A stretch of DNA of 64,000 nt from DATJOJ01 sp035507035. Its GTDB lineage: Bacteria; Acidobacteriota; Terriglobia; Terriglobales; Acidobacteriaceae. Each line of letters starts with the position of its first letter. Position 1 is the first letter of the stretch. Positions 28,071 through 38,189 of the stretch are shown here, one piece after another. The position numbers were made by a program, and so were the translations under genes. The notes under the pieces are model-generated. The model was not told the DNA's origin. It was given only the letters and a program-made list of their open reading frames with translations, and made no database searches. The stretch is taken from positions 51,961 through 115,960 of the forward strand of contig DATJOJ010000044.1 in assembly GCA_035507035.1 (NCBI GenBank), read 5' to 3'.

Positions 28071-29633
28071 CTATTTCTGCTGCACGGTTTCCGAGTGAGG
28101 TGGGCTCTGCGTCAATTGCCGCGGCGTTGGCAGTTGCGACTGATCCCATCCTCCACCCAGAGCTTCGATCAATGAGACCGCCGACGTCATCTGCTGCACC
28201 TGAATCGTCGCCAGAGTCTGCTGGTTGCCTAGCAGCGTAGTCTGGGCGGTGACCACGTCGATGTACGGATCAATTCCGGTGTGGTAACGATCCATTTCTA
28301 AATTCAGGAACTGCTGGGAATGATTGACCGCGGCTTGCTGTCGCTCAATCTGCTCCGAGTAAATACGGACCGCAGCCAAGTAATCTTCTACTTGTTGGAA
28401 AGCGACCAGCACGGTTTGGCGATAAGCCGCCAGGTCGGCATTGTATGTAGCGACATACTGATTCAATTCGGCGCGATATAGGCCGCCGTTAAAGATGGTT
28501 TGCGAGATCGAAGGTCCGATTGACCAGAACCGGCTCGGCCAACTGAACCAATTCTTGAAAGTTGAACTTTCAATGCCGCCCGTGGCCGACAGCGTGATAT
28601 TCGGGAAGAACGCCCCATAGCCGATGCCAATGGTCGCGTTTGCCGCGGCAAGGGTTCGCTCTGCGGCGGCCACATCAGGTCGCCGTTCAATCAGTTCCGA
28701 AGGCACCCCTACGGGGATCGGCGGTGGCGCGCGCAATTCGGGCCGGGCGGGAATGGAAAAATCCGAAGCCAGCCTTCCCACCAGCATGGCGATGGCGTGC
28801 TCGAATTGCGCCCGCGCGATCTTGAGGTTAATTGCTTGTGATTGCGCCGCCTCTAGGGTGGTTTGCGCCTCTACCACGGAGATGTAGTCACCCACGCCGC
28901 TGTCATACGATGCTTGGGTTACATCCAGAGCCTCTTGGTCTGCTTTTACCGTGTCATCGAGGATCTTTTCCAGCGCGTCCTGTCCACGAATTTCGAAATA
29001 GTATTCGGCCAGCAAAGCTTGTTCGGTAAGCCGTTCGTTCTCCAAGTCGGCAGCGCTTACCTGCGCGCTGTATTGTGCGGCTCGAACTTCATTGCGAATT
29101 CTTCCCCAAAGATCCGGAATCCACGAAACCTCAATTGGAAACGACCAGACCGTCGTTTCCAATCCAGAACTGGTAGCTTGCCCACCGGTTGTACCGGTGG
29201 TTGAATTGGTGTTGTAAGTATTTCTCAAGTTGCTGGAAGCTCGGTTCCGCTGCCAGGACGGATTCGCCGTCACCGTGGGCCAATATTGAGCGCGGTTCTC
29301 GCGGATCACAGCCCGTGCTTCCATCAGGTTTTCAAAATACTGTTTAATGTTCTGGTTGTTAATGTCGAGTTGGTCTTCCAGTGCGTTGAGCTCCGGGTCC
29401 TGAAAAACCTCCCACCACTTACCGCGCAGCATCGCTTCGTTGGGTGTGGCCACTTTCCATCCCTGCGTGTCCTGAAAGTTGACCGTCGATTCTTTGTAGT
29501 TCGGTGCAGCAGGGGTTGCCGGCGTCGGTGGGTGATACTTTGGCCCCACGACGCATCCCGACATGGCGAGCAGTGCAACGGCGAGGGCTGCTATGCGCCC
29601 ACCGCATTTTCCTGGTTTTAATGTCAACTTCAT
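28071..29633 (-). CDS. RND efflux outer-membrane lipoprotein (NodT/OprM-type)
   Basis: A 520-aa TolC-family channel. The lipoprotein signal peptide ends in AMSGC, with lipidated Cys27. The characteristic long helices carry ASYDSGVGDYISVVEAQTTL and NLEMDRYHTGIDPYIDVVT, and YWPTVTANPSW is in the first repeat. It is the last gene of the four-gene minus-strand efflux operon; its start overlaps the upstream pump gene by 4 bases. It provides the outer-membrane exit duct for the MdtBC-like pump. Confidence 0.95.
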   Translation of the reverse strand: MKLTLKPGKCGGRIAALAVALLAMSGCVVGPKYHPPTPATPAAPNYKESTVNFQDTQGWKVATPNEAMLRGKWWEVFQDPELNALEDQLDINNQNIKQYFENLMEARAVIRENRAQYWPTVTANPSWQRNRASSNLRNTYNTNSTTGTTGGQATSSGLETTVWSFPIEVSWIPDLWGRIRNEVRAAQYSAQVSAADLENERLTEQALLAEYYFEIRGQDALEKILDDTVKADQEALDVTQASYDSGVGDYISVVEAQTTLEAAQSQAINLKIARAQFEHAIAMLVGRLASDFSIPARPELRAPPPIPVGVPSELIERRPDVAAAERTLAAANATIGIGYGAFFPNITLSATGGIESSTFKNWFSWPSRFWSIGPSISQTIFNGGLYRAELNQYVATYNADLAAYRQTVLVAFQQVEDYLAAVRIYSEQIERQQAAVNHSQQFLNLEMDRYHTGIDPYIDVVTAQTTLLGNQQTLATIQVQQMTSAVSLIEALGGGWDQSQLPTPRQLTQSPPHSETVQQK

Positions 29634-32600
29634 ATGGTTCCAGCTAACTCATTTCCGGTTCCCGTCGGCGAAGAGCGTCGTTTGCCCATGGTTCGCAGCC
29701 GCAGCCGGTCGAGTTCGAGATAAACCACCGGTGTGGTGTATAGCGTGATCAATTGACTCAACAACAGACCGCCAACAATCGTGATTCCCAACGGTCGACG
29801 CAGCTCCGAACCTGTGCCCGTGCCGAAAGCCAAGGGCAGCGCGCCGAACAAAGCCGCCATGGTTGTCATGAGAATCGGCCGGAAACGCAGCATGCACGCC
29901 TCAAAGATCGAGTCCCGCGTGTTCTTGCCTTCTTCGCGTTCCGCCACCAAAGCAAAGTCGATCATCATGATGGCATTCTTCTTGACGATGCCGATCAGCA
30001 ATACGATTCCGATGATCGAAATCACATTCAAATCCATGTGGAATAACATGAGCGCCAGCATGGCTCCAACGCTGGCCGAGGGCAACGTCGAAATAATGGT
30101 CAGAGGATGAATGAAACTCTCGTAAAGAATCCCAAGCACTATATAAACCGCTAGCAAAGCGGTGGTCACCAAAACCGGCTCGGACGAAAGCGACTGCTGG
30201 TACGCTTGCAGCGTTCCGGCAAAAAATCCCCGTACAGTGGATGGAACTCCTAAGCGCTGCTCCAGTTGTTGGATTTCACGAGTGGCCTGACTCAAGGAGA
30301 CATTGGGCGCGAGGTTGAACGAGACTGTCACGGAAGGAAACAACCCCGTGTGATTTACCTGCAATGCGGTGGTGCTGGTTTGCCCCGGAGCCAGGACCGA
30401 GATCGGCGTCATCGCCGTCGCGTTGTTTACGTTGGGATTGCCCTTGATATAGATGTAATTCAAATCCTGAGGGTATTGCCAATACTGTGGCGCAACTTCC
30501 ATTACTACGTAGTACTGATTCATTTGCGTGTAGATGACCGAAACCTCAGATTGCCCGAACGCCGAGTAAAGCGCCTGATTCAGTGAACTGGCGGTTTGCC
30601 CCAATCTCGCCGCGGTAATCCGGTCGTAGTTTAATAGCTGCTGCAATCCGCCATTTTGCTGATCGCTGTTCACGTCCTGCAATCCGGGAAGTTTTTTAAC
30701 ATTGTCGAGCAGAATCGGTCCCCAATGAACCAGGTCTTGGATGTTGTCAGATTGAATGGTGTATTGATAAAGCGCGTTGCTCGAGCGTCCGCCGATCCGC
30801 AGGTCTTGTACCGCCTGCAGAAATGCCGACGCCACCGGCAGGCGATTCAGTTTAGGCCGCAGGCGGTTAATGATCTGCGCCGCTCCAATTTTGCGCTCGT
30901 TCAGCGGCTTCAACGCGATATAAATGAAACCTCCATTGCTGGCGCCATTTCCTCCCGTATACGCATTCACGTTGGCTACGGCGGGATCCGCCTTGATGAC
31001 TTTTACCAACTGCAAAATCGAGGAATTCATGAATGGAAACGAGGCATCCTGCGGACCCTGCACACCACCGACTAATGCCCCGGTGTCCTGCTGCGGGAAA
31101 AACCCCTTTGGAATGCGAACAATCAATACAAAGTTCAGCGCGATGGTTAGAGCCAGAACCGTGAGGGTGAACCCGGGATGTTCGAGCACCCATTCCAGAG
31201 ATCCTCGATAAAGCCACAACATTCCGGAAAAGAATTTTTCGCTGGATCGGTAAAACCATCCGCGCTTCGCCGGCTCTTCTTTTTCCAAGAGATGAGCGCA
31301 CATGGTGGGAGTGGTGGTCAGCGAAACGACCATCGAGACCAGAATGGCCGTCGCCAGCGTGACCGCGAACTCGCGAAACAGCCGGCCAACAATGCCCGCC
31401 ATCATCAGAATCGGAATGAACACGGCCACTAGCGAAATGCTGATGGAAAACACGGTGAAGCCGATCTCCTTCGCTCCTTTAAGCGCGGCTTCCATCGGAG
31501 CCATTCCCTGCTCCAGGTAGCGGGAGATATTTTCCATTACCACGATTGCATCGTCGATCACGAATCCGGTGGAGATGGTTAGCGCCATCAGCGACAAGTT
31601 GTCCAGGCTAAAACCAACCACGTACATAATCGCGAACGTCGCGACCAGAGAAACCGGAACCGCGACTGCAGGAATGATGGTGGCGCGGCCATTGCGCAGA
31701 AACAGGAATACGACCAAAACCACGAGCGCAATCGAAATCACCAGCGTCCGCTCCACGTCGTCGACTGAGGCTTTTATCGTCGTGGTCCGATCCAGCACGA
31801 TGGTTGCCTTGATGCCTTGCGGCAGAATCGCCAACAGAAACGGCATTTGATCGCGAATGCGTTGTACCGTGTCGATAATGTTTGCGCCCGGCTGCCGAAA
31901 GATAATGACGGTCACCGACGGAATACCATTCAAATATCCCGCAGTGCGCAGGTTCTGCGTGCCGTCGAAAACATCAGCCACATCGGAAAGGCGTACCGCG
32001 TTGCCATTGTGGTAACCGACGACGAGCGGCTTGTATTGTTCCGCCTGGGAAATCTGATCGTTGGTGATGATGTCGGCGCTGATCGAATCGTTGGCGAAGT
32101 GTCCGCGCGGCATGTCGGAGTTCTGCAGGCTCAACACCGACCGAACACTCGCCAGCGTCAATCCCATGCTTTGTAATTTGGTGGGATTCACCTCGACGCG
32201 TACCGACGGCAAGGAGCCACCGCCGACCACTACTTGGCCCACTCCCTGGATCTGCGAAAGCTTTTGCTCGATTACCGTCGAGGCCTCGTCGTAGAGTTTC
32301 GGCATGCTGTACTTCTCCGAAGTGAGGCCCATGATCATGATCGGTGCATCGGCAGGATTGACTTTGCGGTAAGTCGGATTGGCCGGCAGATTGGCCGGCA
32401 GGTACGTGCGCGCGGCATTGATCGCTGCCTCTACGTCGCGTGCTGCACCGTCAATGTTCCGCGAGAGATCAAATTGCATCGTCACCGAGGTGCTGCCGAG
32501 CGAACTCGACGAAGTCATCTCGGTAATGCCGGCAATATGTCCTAATTGTCTTTCCAGAGGTGTCGCAACCGACGACGCCATAATTTCAGCGCTGGCGCCG

Positions 32601-32755
32601 GGAAGACTGGCAGAAACCGAGATTGTGGGAAAATCGACCTGCGGCAGCGGAGAAACAGGCAGAACCGTAAAACCGATCGCACCTGCAATCGCCACTGCGA
32701 GCGTCAGCAGCGTGGTCGCAACCGGCCGGTGAATGAAGGGTTCTGAAATGTTCAT
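29630..32755 (-). CDS. mdtC: RND efflux pump, MdtC-like
   Basis: A 1041-aa proton-driven inner-membrane transporter of the HAE1 family. Seen: FIHRPVATTLLTLAVAIAGA at the N-terminus, the proton-relay TM4 motif GFVIDDAIVVMENISRYLE, LASASVG-type loops and the C-terminal IVKKNAIMMIDFAL. Length is normal for MdtC. With the next pump gene it likely forms the heterotrimer known for MdtB2C. Start and stop overlap its neighbours by 4 bases each. The substrates (bile salts, novobiocin or others in E. coli) are not deducible here. Confidence 0.94.
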   Translation of the reverse strand: MNISEPFIHRPVATTLLTLAVAIAGAIGFTVLPVSPLPQVDFPTISVSASLPGASAEIMASSVATPLERQLGHIAGITEMTSSSSLGSTSVTMQFDLSRNIDGAARDVEAAINAARTYLPANLPANPTYRKVNPADAPIMIMGLTSEKYSMPKLYDEASTVIEQKLSQIQGVGQVVVGGGSLPSVRVEVNPTKLQSMGLTLASVRSVLSLQNSDMPRGHFANDSISADIITNDQISQAEQYKPLVVGYHNGNAVRLSDVADVFDGTQNLRTAGYLNGIPSVTVIIFRQPGANIIDTVQRIRDQMPFLLAILPQGIKATIVLDRTTTIKASVDDVERTLVISIALVVLVVFLFLRNGRATIIPAVAVPVSLVATFAIMYVVGFSLDNLSLMALTISTGFVIDDAIVVMENISRYLEQGMAPMEAALKGAKEIGFTVFSISISLVAVFIPILMMAGIVGRLFREFAVTLATAILVSMVVSLTTTPTMCAHLLEKEEPAKRGWFYRSSEKFFSGMLWLYRGSLEWVLEHPGFTLTVLALTIALNFVLIVRIPKGFFPQQDTGALVGGVQGPQDASFPFMNSSILQLVKVIKADPAVANVNAYTGGNGASNGGFIYIALKPLNERKIGAAQIINRLRPKLNRLPVASAFLQAVQDLRIGGRSSNALYQYTIQSDNIQDLVHWGPILLDNVKKLPGLQDVNSDQQNGGLQQLLNYDRITAARLGQTASSLNQALYSAFGQSEVSVIYTQMNQYYVVMEVAPQYWQYPQDLNYIYIKGNPNVNNATAMTPISVLAPGQTSTTALQVNHTGLFPSVTVSFNLAPNVSLSQATREIQQLEQRLGVPSTVRGFFAGTLQAYQQSLSSEPVLVTTALLAVYIVLGILYESFIHPLTIISTLPSASVGAMLALMLFHMDLNVISIIGIVLLIGIVKKNAIMMIDFALVAEREEGKNTRDSIFEACMLRFRPILMTTMAALFGALPLAFGTGTGSELRRPLGITIVGGLLLSQLITLYTTPVVYLELDRLRLRTMGKRRSSPTGTGNELAGTI

Positions 32756-35700
32756 GCATTCTCCGGTTGAGGCTTCGGTCCGCCGGGAGCGCCGTTGTCG
32801 GACTGCCCTCTCCCGCCTTCCCGTGAACTCGGCTTGCGATGCGAAAATCTTTGCCCCAACTCGTCAAAGAAGATATAGATCACGGGCGTCGTGTAAAGCG
32901 TAAGGATCTGGCTGACCAGTAGGCCGCCGATCATCGCGATGCCGAGCGGGCGCCGCAGCTCCGACCCGTATCCCGTTCCGAGCGCCAGCGGGATGCCGCC
33001 CAGCAAGGCTGCCATGGTGGTCATCATGATGGGCCGGAAGCGCAGCAGACTGGCCTCATAGATGGCCTCGGTCGAGTTCTTGCCGTGTTGGCGTTCTGCT
33101 TCGAGCGCAAAGTCAACGATCATGATGCCGTTTTTCTTGACGATGCCGATCAGCAGGATGATGCCGATGATGGCCACGACGCTCAGATCCTGTCGGAACA
33201 GAATTAACGCCAGCAATGCTCCCACTCCAGCCGAAGGTAGCGTGGAAAGAATCGTGACGGGATGAATGAAGCTTTCATACAGAACACCCAACACGATGTA
33301 AACCGTGACCAACGCGGCCAGGATCAGCCAGGCTTCGTTGGATAGCGAATTCTCAAACGACGCGGCCGTTCCCTGGAATTGCGCCTGCAAGCTGTCCGGG
33401 AAATGAATATTCCTGGCTACTCGATTGATGTCACTGATGGCTGTGCCCAGGGCCGCGTTCGATGCGAGATTGAATGAGATTGTCACCGACGGAAACTGAC
33501 CCTGGTGATTGATCGAGAGTGATTCCTTCGTGCCGGAAACCTTTACGAAGGCTGCCAACGGAATTGCGTTCGCGCTAGTCGCAGCAACCACTGTGTTGGG
33601 CGTGGTTCCTGCGAAGGTGCCAGCATTTAACGACCCGCTGGTTTGGGAAGATGCAAAGTTGAGCACGCTTCCGGAAGGTTGCAGCGTCGCGGCCGAAGGA
33701 GTGTAGAGAACAGAACTCGTGAGAGCGTTTGAGCCCGCCGCGGCCGAACCGGAGGCCGCAAACGATGTAGAAGCTGCCGCGCCGGTCGCGGTGGCAGAAG
33801 CATTCGATTGCAAATAGAGCGCGCTCAGCTTTGCCGGGTCCTGTTGCCACTCCGGCTGGGCTTCCAGGATGACGTGGTACTGATTCAGTTGCGTATACAG
33901 CGTATTAATTTGCCGTTGTCCGTAAGCGTCATAGAGCGTGTTATCGACAGTGGCAGGCGCAATTCCGAGGCGCGAGGCCGTAACCCGATCGATGTTGACC
34001 GCAACCGCTTGGGCATTGGTCTGCTGATCGGTAGCTACGTCTTCCAGGCTGGGCAGCTTTTTCAACTCGTCAACAAACTTTGCCGTCCAGGTGTCGAGCT
34101 CATCGATATCCGGATCCTCCAACGTGTATTGATACTGCGTTCGCGATACACGATCATCCACGGTAATGTCCTGCACCGGCTGCATGTAAAGGTGAATTCC
34201 GTGAACTTGAGCCAGATTGCCTTGCAACCGTCGAATGACATCAGAAGCGTTCAGACTGCGCTCCCGAATGGGTTTCAAGTTGATTGCCATGCGCCCGCTG
34301 TTGAGCGTGGTGTTGGTGCCATCGGCCCCAATAAACGACGATAGGCTCTCAACTGCCGGATCCTTCAGAATGATGGAAGCCAGTTGTTGCTGCTTTTCTG
34401 ACATTGCCTGGAACGAGATCGATTGCGACGCCTGAGAGATGCCTTGAATTACGCCGGTGTCCTGCACCGGGAAGAAACCCTTAGGGATGAAGATATAGAG
34501 AAATACGGTTAGCACTAGGGTGGCCACTGCAACCAGCAGGGTTATGGTTTGATAACGCAGCACGACTTTGAGGGTGCGGCCATAGAACTCGATCATGCGG
34601 TTGAAGGCACGTTCCGATGCCCGAAACCAGCGGCTTTGCTGAGATTCCGGATTGTGCCGCAAAATGCGCGACGCCATCATCGGAGTCAAGGTCAGCGAAA
34701 CCACGGCTGAGATAATGATCGTGACTGCCAGGGTTACAGCGAACTCCCGAAACAGACGTCCGACCACATCGCGCATAAACAACAGCGGAATCAGCACGGC
34801 AATCAAGGAGACGGTCAACGAAACGATGGTGAATCCAATTTGTTCCGCGCCCTCCAGCGCTGCTTCCATCGGCGATTTGCCTTCTTCGAGATAACGCGAG
34901 ATGTTCTCGATCATGACGATGGCATCGTCCACTACGAAACCGGTGGAGATCGTCAATGCCATCAGCGAGAGATTGTCCAGGCTATAGCCCAACGCGTACA
35001 TCGCGCCAAACGTGCCCACCAGCGACAGAGGCACCGCGACGAAAGGGATAGACGTCGCACGGATGCTGCGAAGGAAAAGAAAAATAACCATCACCACCAG
35101 CCCGATGGTCAGCATCAGTTCGAACTCCACATCGTCGACCGAGGCCTGAATGCTGGTAGTGAGGTCCGTGAGTTCCTGGATCTGGACCGACGCCGGCAGA
35201 TTGGATTCAAGCTGCGGGAGAAGCGTCTTGATGCTTCTCACAACGGCAATCGTGTTGGCGCCAGGCTGACGCTGAATGTTTAAAACGACGGAAGGTGTCG
35301 TGTTCATCCATGCTGCCAGCTGCGAGTTCTCGACTCCGTTTACGACGCTGGCAACGTCCTTGAGCAAAACGGGCGCGCCATTTCGATAGGCGACAACGAT
35401 GTACGAATAATCCTGCGCTTCCGTAATCTGGTCATTCGCATTGATCTGGTAATCCTGCCGCGGTCCGTCGAAGTTGCCTTTTGCGGAATTGACGCTCGTC
35501 TGCGTAAGCGCCGTTCGCACATCCTCAAGATTGATCCCGTACGATGCCAGCTTGGTGGGATTCACCTGAATTCGCACCGCCGGCTTTTGTCCGCCGCTGA
35601 TGCTGACTAATCCCACTCCATTGAGTTGTGAAATTTTTGGCGCCAGCCGCGTGTCGACAAGGTCCTCAACCTGCGACAAAGGGATATCGTTCGAAGTGAT

Positions 35701-36129
35701 TCCCAGGGTCAGAATCGGTGCATCGGCAGGGTTAGTTTTGTTGTAGACCGGCGGCGTGGGCAGATTAGCAGGAAGATAGCTCTGGGACGCGTTAATCGCG
35801 GCCTGCACTTCTTCTCCGGCAACGTCGATATCGAGCGACAAGTTGAATTGCAGCACGATTACCGAAACTCCGCCGGCGCTGGTCGAAGTCATCTGGCTCA
35901 GTCCCTGCATCTCACCGAACTGCCGCTCCAACGGAGCCGTAACCGTAGTCGCCATCACGTCGGGACTCGCCCCCGGATAGAACGTGAGTACCTGGATGGT
36001 TGGATAGTCGACTTGCGGCAGCGCCGAGACCGGCAGTTGGCGGTAAGCCACAGCTCCCACCAACAGAATCGCCGTCATCAGCAGGATGGTGGCGACCGGT
36101 CGCAGAATAAACGGGCGGGAAGGACTCAC
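32752..36129 (-). CDS. mdtB: RND efflux pump, MdtB-like, with Ala/Ser/Thr-rich insertion
   Basis: A 1125-aa HAE1-type transporter, about 80 residues longer than MdtB. Motifs: FILRPVATILLMTAILLVGA, TM4 GFVVDDAIVMIENISRYLEE and IVKKNGIMIVDFAL. The excess is a low-complexity stretch at about residues 773-853, rich in Ala, Ser, Thr and Gly, between ALYLQS and IPLAAFVKV. In relatives this is a short turn of the periplasmic docking region. The reading frame is intact through it. It is the second gene of the operon, overlapping both neighbours by ATGA. Confidence 0.94.
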   Translation of the reverse strand: MSPSRPFILRPVATILLMTAILLVGAVAYRQLPVSALPQVDYPTIQVLTFYPGASPDVMATTVTAPLERQFGEMQGLSQMTSTSAGGVSVIVLQFNLSLDIDVAGEEVQAAINASQSYLPANLPTPPVYNKTNPADAPILTLGITSNDIPLSQVEDLVDTRLAPKISQLNGVGLVSISGGQKPAVRIQVNPTKLASYGINLEDVRTALTQTSVNSAKGNFDGPRQDYQINANDQITEAQDYSYIVVAYRNGAPVLLKDVASVVNGVENSQLAAWMNTTPSVVLNIQRQPGANTIAVVRSIKTLLPQLESNLPASVQIQELTDLTTSIQASVDDVEFELMLTIGLVVMVIFLFLRSIRATSIPFVAVPLSLVGTFGAMYALGYSLDNLSLMALTISTGFVVDDAIVMIENISRYLEEGKSPMEAALEGAEQIGFTIVSLTVSLIAVLIPLLFMRDVVGRLFREFAVTLAVTIIISAVVSLTLTPMMASRILRHNPESQQSRWFRASERAFNRMIEFYGRTLKVVLRYQTITLLVAVATLVLTVFLYIFIPKGFFPVQDTGVIQGISQASQSISFQAMSEKQQQLASIILKDPAVESLSSFIGADGTNTTLNSGRMAINLKPIRERSLNASDVIRRLQGNLAQVHGIHLYMQPVQDITVDDRVSRTQYQYTLEDPDIDELDTWTAKFVDELKKLPSLEDVATDQQTNAQAVAVNIDRVTASRLGIAPATVDNTLYDAYGQRQINTLYTQLNQYHVILEAQPEWQQDPAKLSALYLQSNASATATGAAASTSFAASGSAAAGSNALTSSVLYTPSAATLQPSGSVLNFASSQTSGSLNAGTFAGTTPNTVVAATSANAIPLAAFVKVSGTKESLSINHQGQFPSVTISFNLASNAALGTAISDINRVARNIHFPDSLQAQFQGTAASFENSLSNEAWLILAALVTVYIVLGVLYESFIHPVTILSTLPSAGVGALLALILFRQDLSVVAIIGIILLIGIVKKNGIMIVDFALEAERQHGKNSTEAIYEASLLRFRPIMMTTMAALLGGIPLALGTGYGSELRRPLGIAMIGGLLVSQILTLYTTPVIYIFFDELGQRFSHRKPSSREGGRGQSDNGAPGGPKPQPENA

Positions 36130-37373
36130 GGCGCGTTACCTTCCGGAGAACTGGTGGGCGCCGGAGTTTGCGTAATTGTCACCTTGGAACCGTTCTGTAA
36201 CTTTTCGAAACTTGTATTCGCGACGACTTCGCCCTCATTCACGCCCTGCACTACGGTCTTGCCACCATCGGTTACGCCCGTCTTGACGGTGCGCATATTG
36301 GCCTGATCGTTCTGAATTACGTAGACAAAGGCGACGTTGCCGTTGTGTTGAATCGCCGAGCTCGGCAGCAGGATCTGGTTGTGAAGAGTTTTAACCAGCA
36401 GCCGCGTGTTCACGAACTCATTGGGATACAGCTCCCCATTCTTGTTAGCAAAAAGCCCGCGCACTTTCACCGTGCCGGTCGTGGTGTCGATCTGATTGTC
36501 AAACGAAATGACTTTGCCCTGCGAGAGTTTCTGTTGGTTCATCCGGTCCCAGGCGTCCAGCGGCAGATTGATTCCGTGGTGGGGTTGAGCAAGGACCTCG
36601 GAAAGACTGTCCTCCGAAATGGTCGCGACTACCGTGATGGGCTGGGTTTCGGTGATAACCACTAAACTGGTCGTCGCATTCGCAGTTACTAGGTTGCCAG
36701 GATCCACTAAGCGCAAGCCAACCCGCCCGCTGATCGGCGCAGTGATGTGACAGTAAGCCACCTGCACTTGGTTGTAGTGGAGCGTGCCTTCATCCAGTTT
36801 CACGGTTCCCTGATCTTGCAGCACGATCTTCTCTTGATCTTCCAGAGTCTGCCGTGGGATCGCATTCTTGGCCCAGGCGTCTTTGTAACGCTGCAAGTCC
36901 ATCTCGGCCTGTGCCAGCAAATTCTGATCGCGCTCAAGTGCCCCTTGCGCCTCCAGGACCTGCGCCTCGTATTGCCGCGCATCAATGTCGATCAGAGGAT
37001 CGCCCTTGTGCACCAACTGGCCTTCCTTGTAATGAACGGACGTGATAACACCGGTGACTTGCGCGGTAATGGAATCGGTGTAAAGCGCCGTTACCGTACC
37101 GATAGCGTCGAGGTAGACTCCGATGTCACCTTTCGTTGCCGTCACGGTACTCAGCGCGACCGGGCCAGAGAACGCGTGCCGACCTCCGCCGCCCCCAGTC
37201 GGTTGCGCGCCTTGTCCTTGATCGTGGTGGCGCAGGCTGAAGTAAAAAATCAGACCGACAAAAAGGAAGACCACAAACCATATCCAGAGTTTGCGTTTCC
37301 GAGGAACTGGGGGTTGAGACGAAGCAAGCGGCTGATCCGCTGAATTGTGTTCAGTAGTTTTTTGTTGTTCCAT
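36126..37373 (-). CDS. mdtA: RND efflux periplasmic adaptor, MdtA-like
   Basis: A 415-aa membrane-fusion protein linking pump and outer-membrane channel. It has an N-terminal anchor (KLWIWFVVFLFVGLIFYFSL), then the lipoyl-like motif GTVTALYTDSITAQVTGVIT, and HYKEGQLVHKGDPLIDIDAR. A coiled-coil hairpin follows, with the second lipoyl half (ITAPISGRVGLRLVDPGNLV) and beta-barrel domains. I chose ATG 37373; 19 more residues are possible upstream but lack family similarity. It is the first gene of the operon mdtA-mdtB-mdtC-tolC-like. Confidence 0.94.
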   Translation of the reverse strand: MEQQKTTEHNSADQPLASSQPPVPRKRKLWIWFVVFLFVGLIFYFSLRHHDQGQGAQPTGGGGGRHAFSGPVALSTVTATKGDIGVYLDAIGTVTALYTDSITAQVTGVITSVHYKEGQLVHKGDPLIDIDARQYEAQVLEAQGALERDQNLLAQAEMDLQRYKDAWAKNAIPRQTLEDQEKIVLQDQGTVKLDEGTLHYNQVQVAYCHITAPISGRVGLRLVDPGNLVTANATTSLVVITETQPITVVATISEDSLSEVLAQPHHGINLPLDAWDRMNQQKLSQGKVISFDNQIDTTTGTVKVRGLFANKNGELYPNEFVNTRLLVKTLHNQILLPSSAIQHNGNVAFVYVIQNDQANMRTVKTGVTDGGKTVVQGVNEGEVVANTSFEKLQNGSKVTITQTPAPTSSPEGNAP

Positions 37374-37405
37374 GCGATGGTATTGAATTGATCGTATTAC
37401 AGAAA

Positions 37406-37457
37406 AGTCACGCACACACCCTATATACAAAACATTACATTTTCAATCCGCGTGACT
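37406..37457 (-). promoter_or_regulatory. efflux operon promoter flanked by AGTCACGC inverted arms
   Basis: AGTCACGC (37406-37413) and its exact complement GCGTGACT (37450-37457) flank a 36-bp AT-rich segment. Reading the minus strand, TTGCAC and TGTAAT with an 18-bp spacer form a plausible -35/-10 here. The arms look like a repressor or activator site pair for the RND operon. Confidence 0.4.
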
Positions 37458-37538
37458 GTGCAACATACTCTAGCACTTCACTTTAGTTAACATTCCTTCA
37501 AGTTTTGTCAACGCCCCTAACACTGGTTCGCGTTATCG

Positions 37539-38039
37539 ATGATTACTTCTCAGTCTGCGTTGCAGGTCGGACCGCGGAATATTTTTATTTCGGCCTCGTC
37601 TAACCAGCCAGCTTCGGAGTCGCCCGCAACCGATCAGTCGCTGTATTTCGGCATTGCTTATGTTTCGACTCGAAGCCAACAAGTTTCTTTCCCCATCTCG
37701 TTGGTGGTGCCGGTATCTGAGATTCCATTTGTTCGCCGCAGCGATCACGACAAGGCAAGGCTGGATGTCATCGGCGTAGTCCTCGACGGCGAACAGCACC
37801 CGATCACTCGTATTCGCGACACAGTCAAACTTGCCATAGATACTTCGTCCGAAGTAAAAACAAGTAACCGGCGCGATGCGTCAATTTCACTTTTACGTCC
37901 CGGTTTCGTTTTTGAGGGAAGGGATGAATTTACCGGGCAGATCGACGAACCGAGTTTTGGCCACACTGCTGGTTGCTGCGTTGTTGTGCCCTTCGTTTCC
38001 GTCACAGGACCAGGGGGACTATACCCACACGCGGTCTAA
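37539..38039 (+). pseudogene. C-terminal remnant of a VWFA-related acidobacterial protein
   Basis: The 166-codon frame has no ribosome-binding site or signal peptide. It begins mid-domain (VGPRNIFISASSNQPASESP) and contains FPISLVVPVSEIPFVRRSDH, LDVIGVVLDGEQHPITRIRD and TVKLAIDTSSEVK. That order resembles the C-terminal part of the VWFA-related family common in Acidobacteriota (recognised from memory). After the SSEVK segment similarity fades and the frame ends in unrelated sequence. The von Willebrand domain itself is absent. I read it as a decayed 3' fragment, divergent from the efflux operon. Confidence 0.5.
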
Positions 38040-38117
38040 GTGATCGTCAAACCAGTCTCCGGCTGTAACGGGATGCCGTGATTTTGGGTATTGTTCTGTT
38101 CTGCAGAAGGAACCCTA

Positions 38118-38147
38118 TTGACAAGCCGTTTTTTCTTTTCCTAGAAT
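38118..38147 (+). promoter_or_regulatory. strong sigma-70 promoter
   Basis: TTGACA (38118-38123) and TAGAAT (38142-38147) with an 18-bp spacer, 42 bases before the small gene at 38190. This is the best consensus housekeeping promoter I found in the window. Confidence 0.75.
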
Positions 38148-38189
38148 TTTTCGTAGGGGATGTTGATTCTATTGCTGCCTGAGGTGAAT

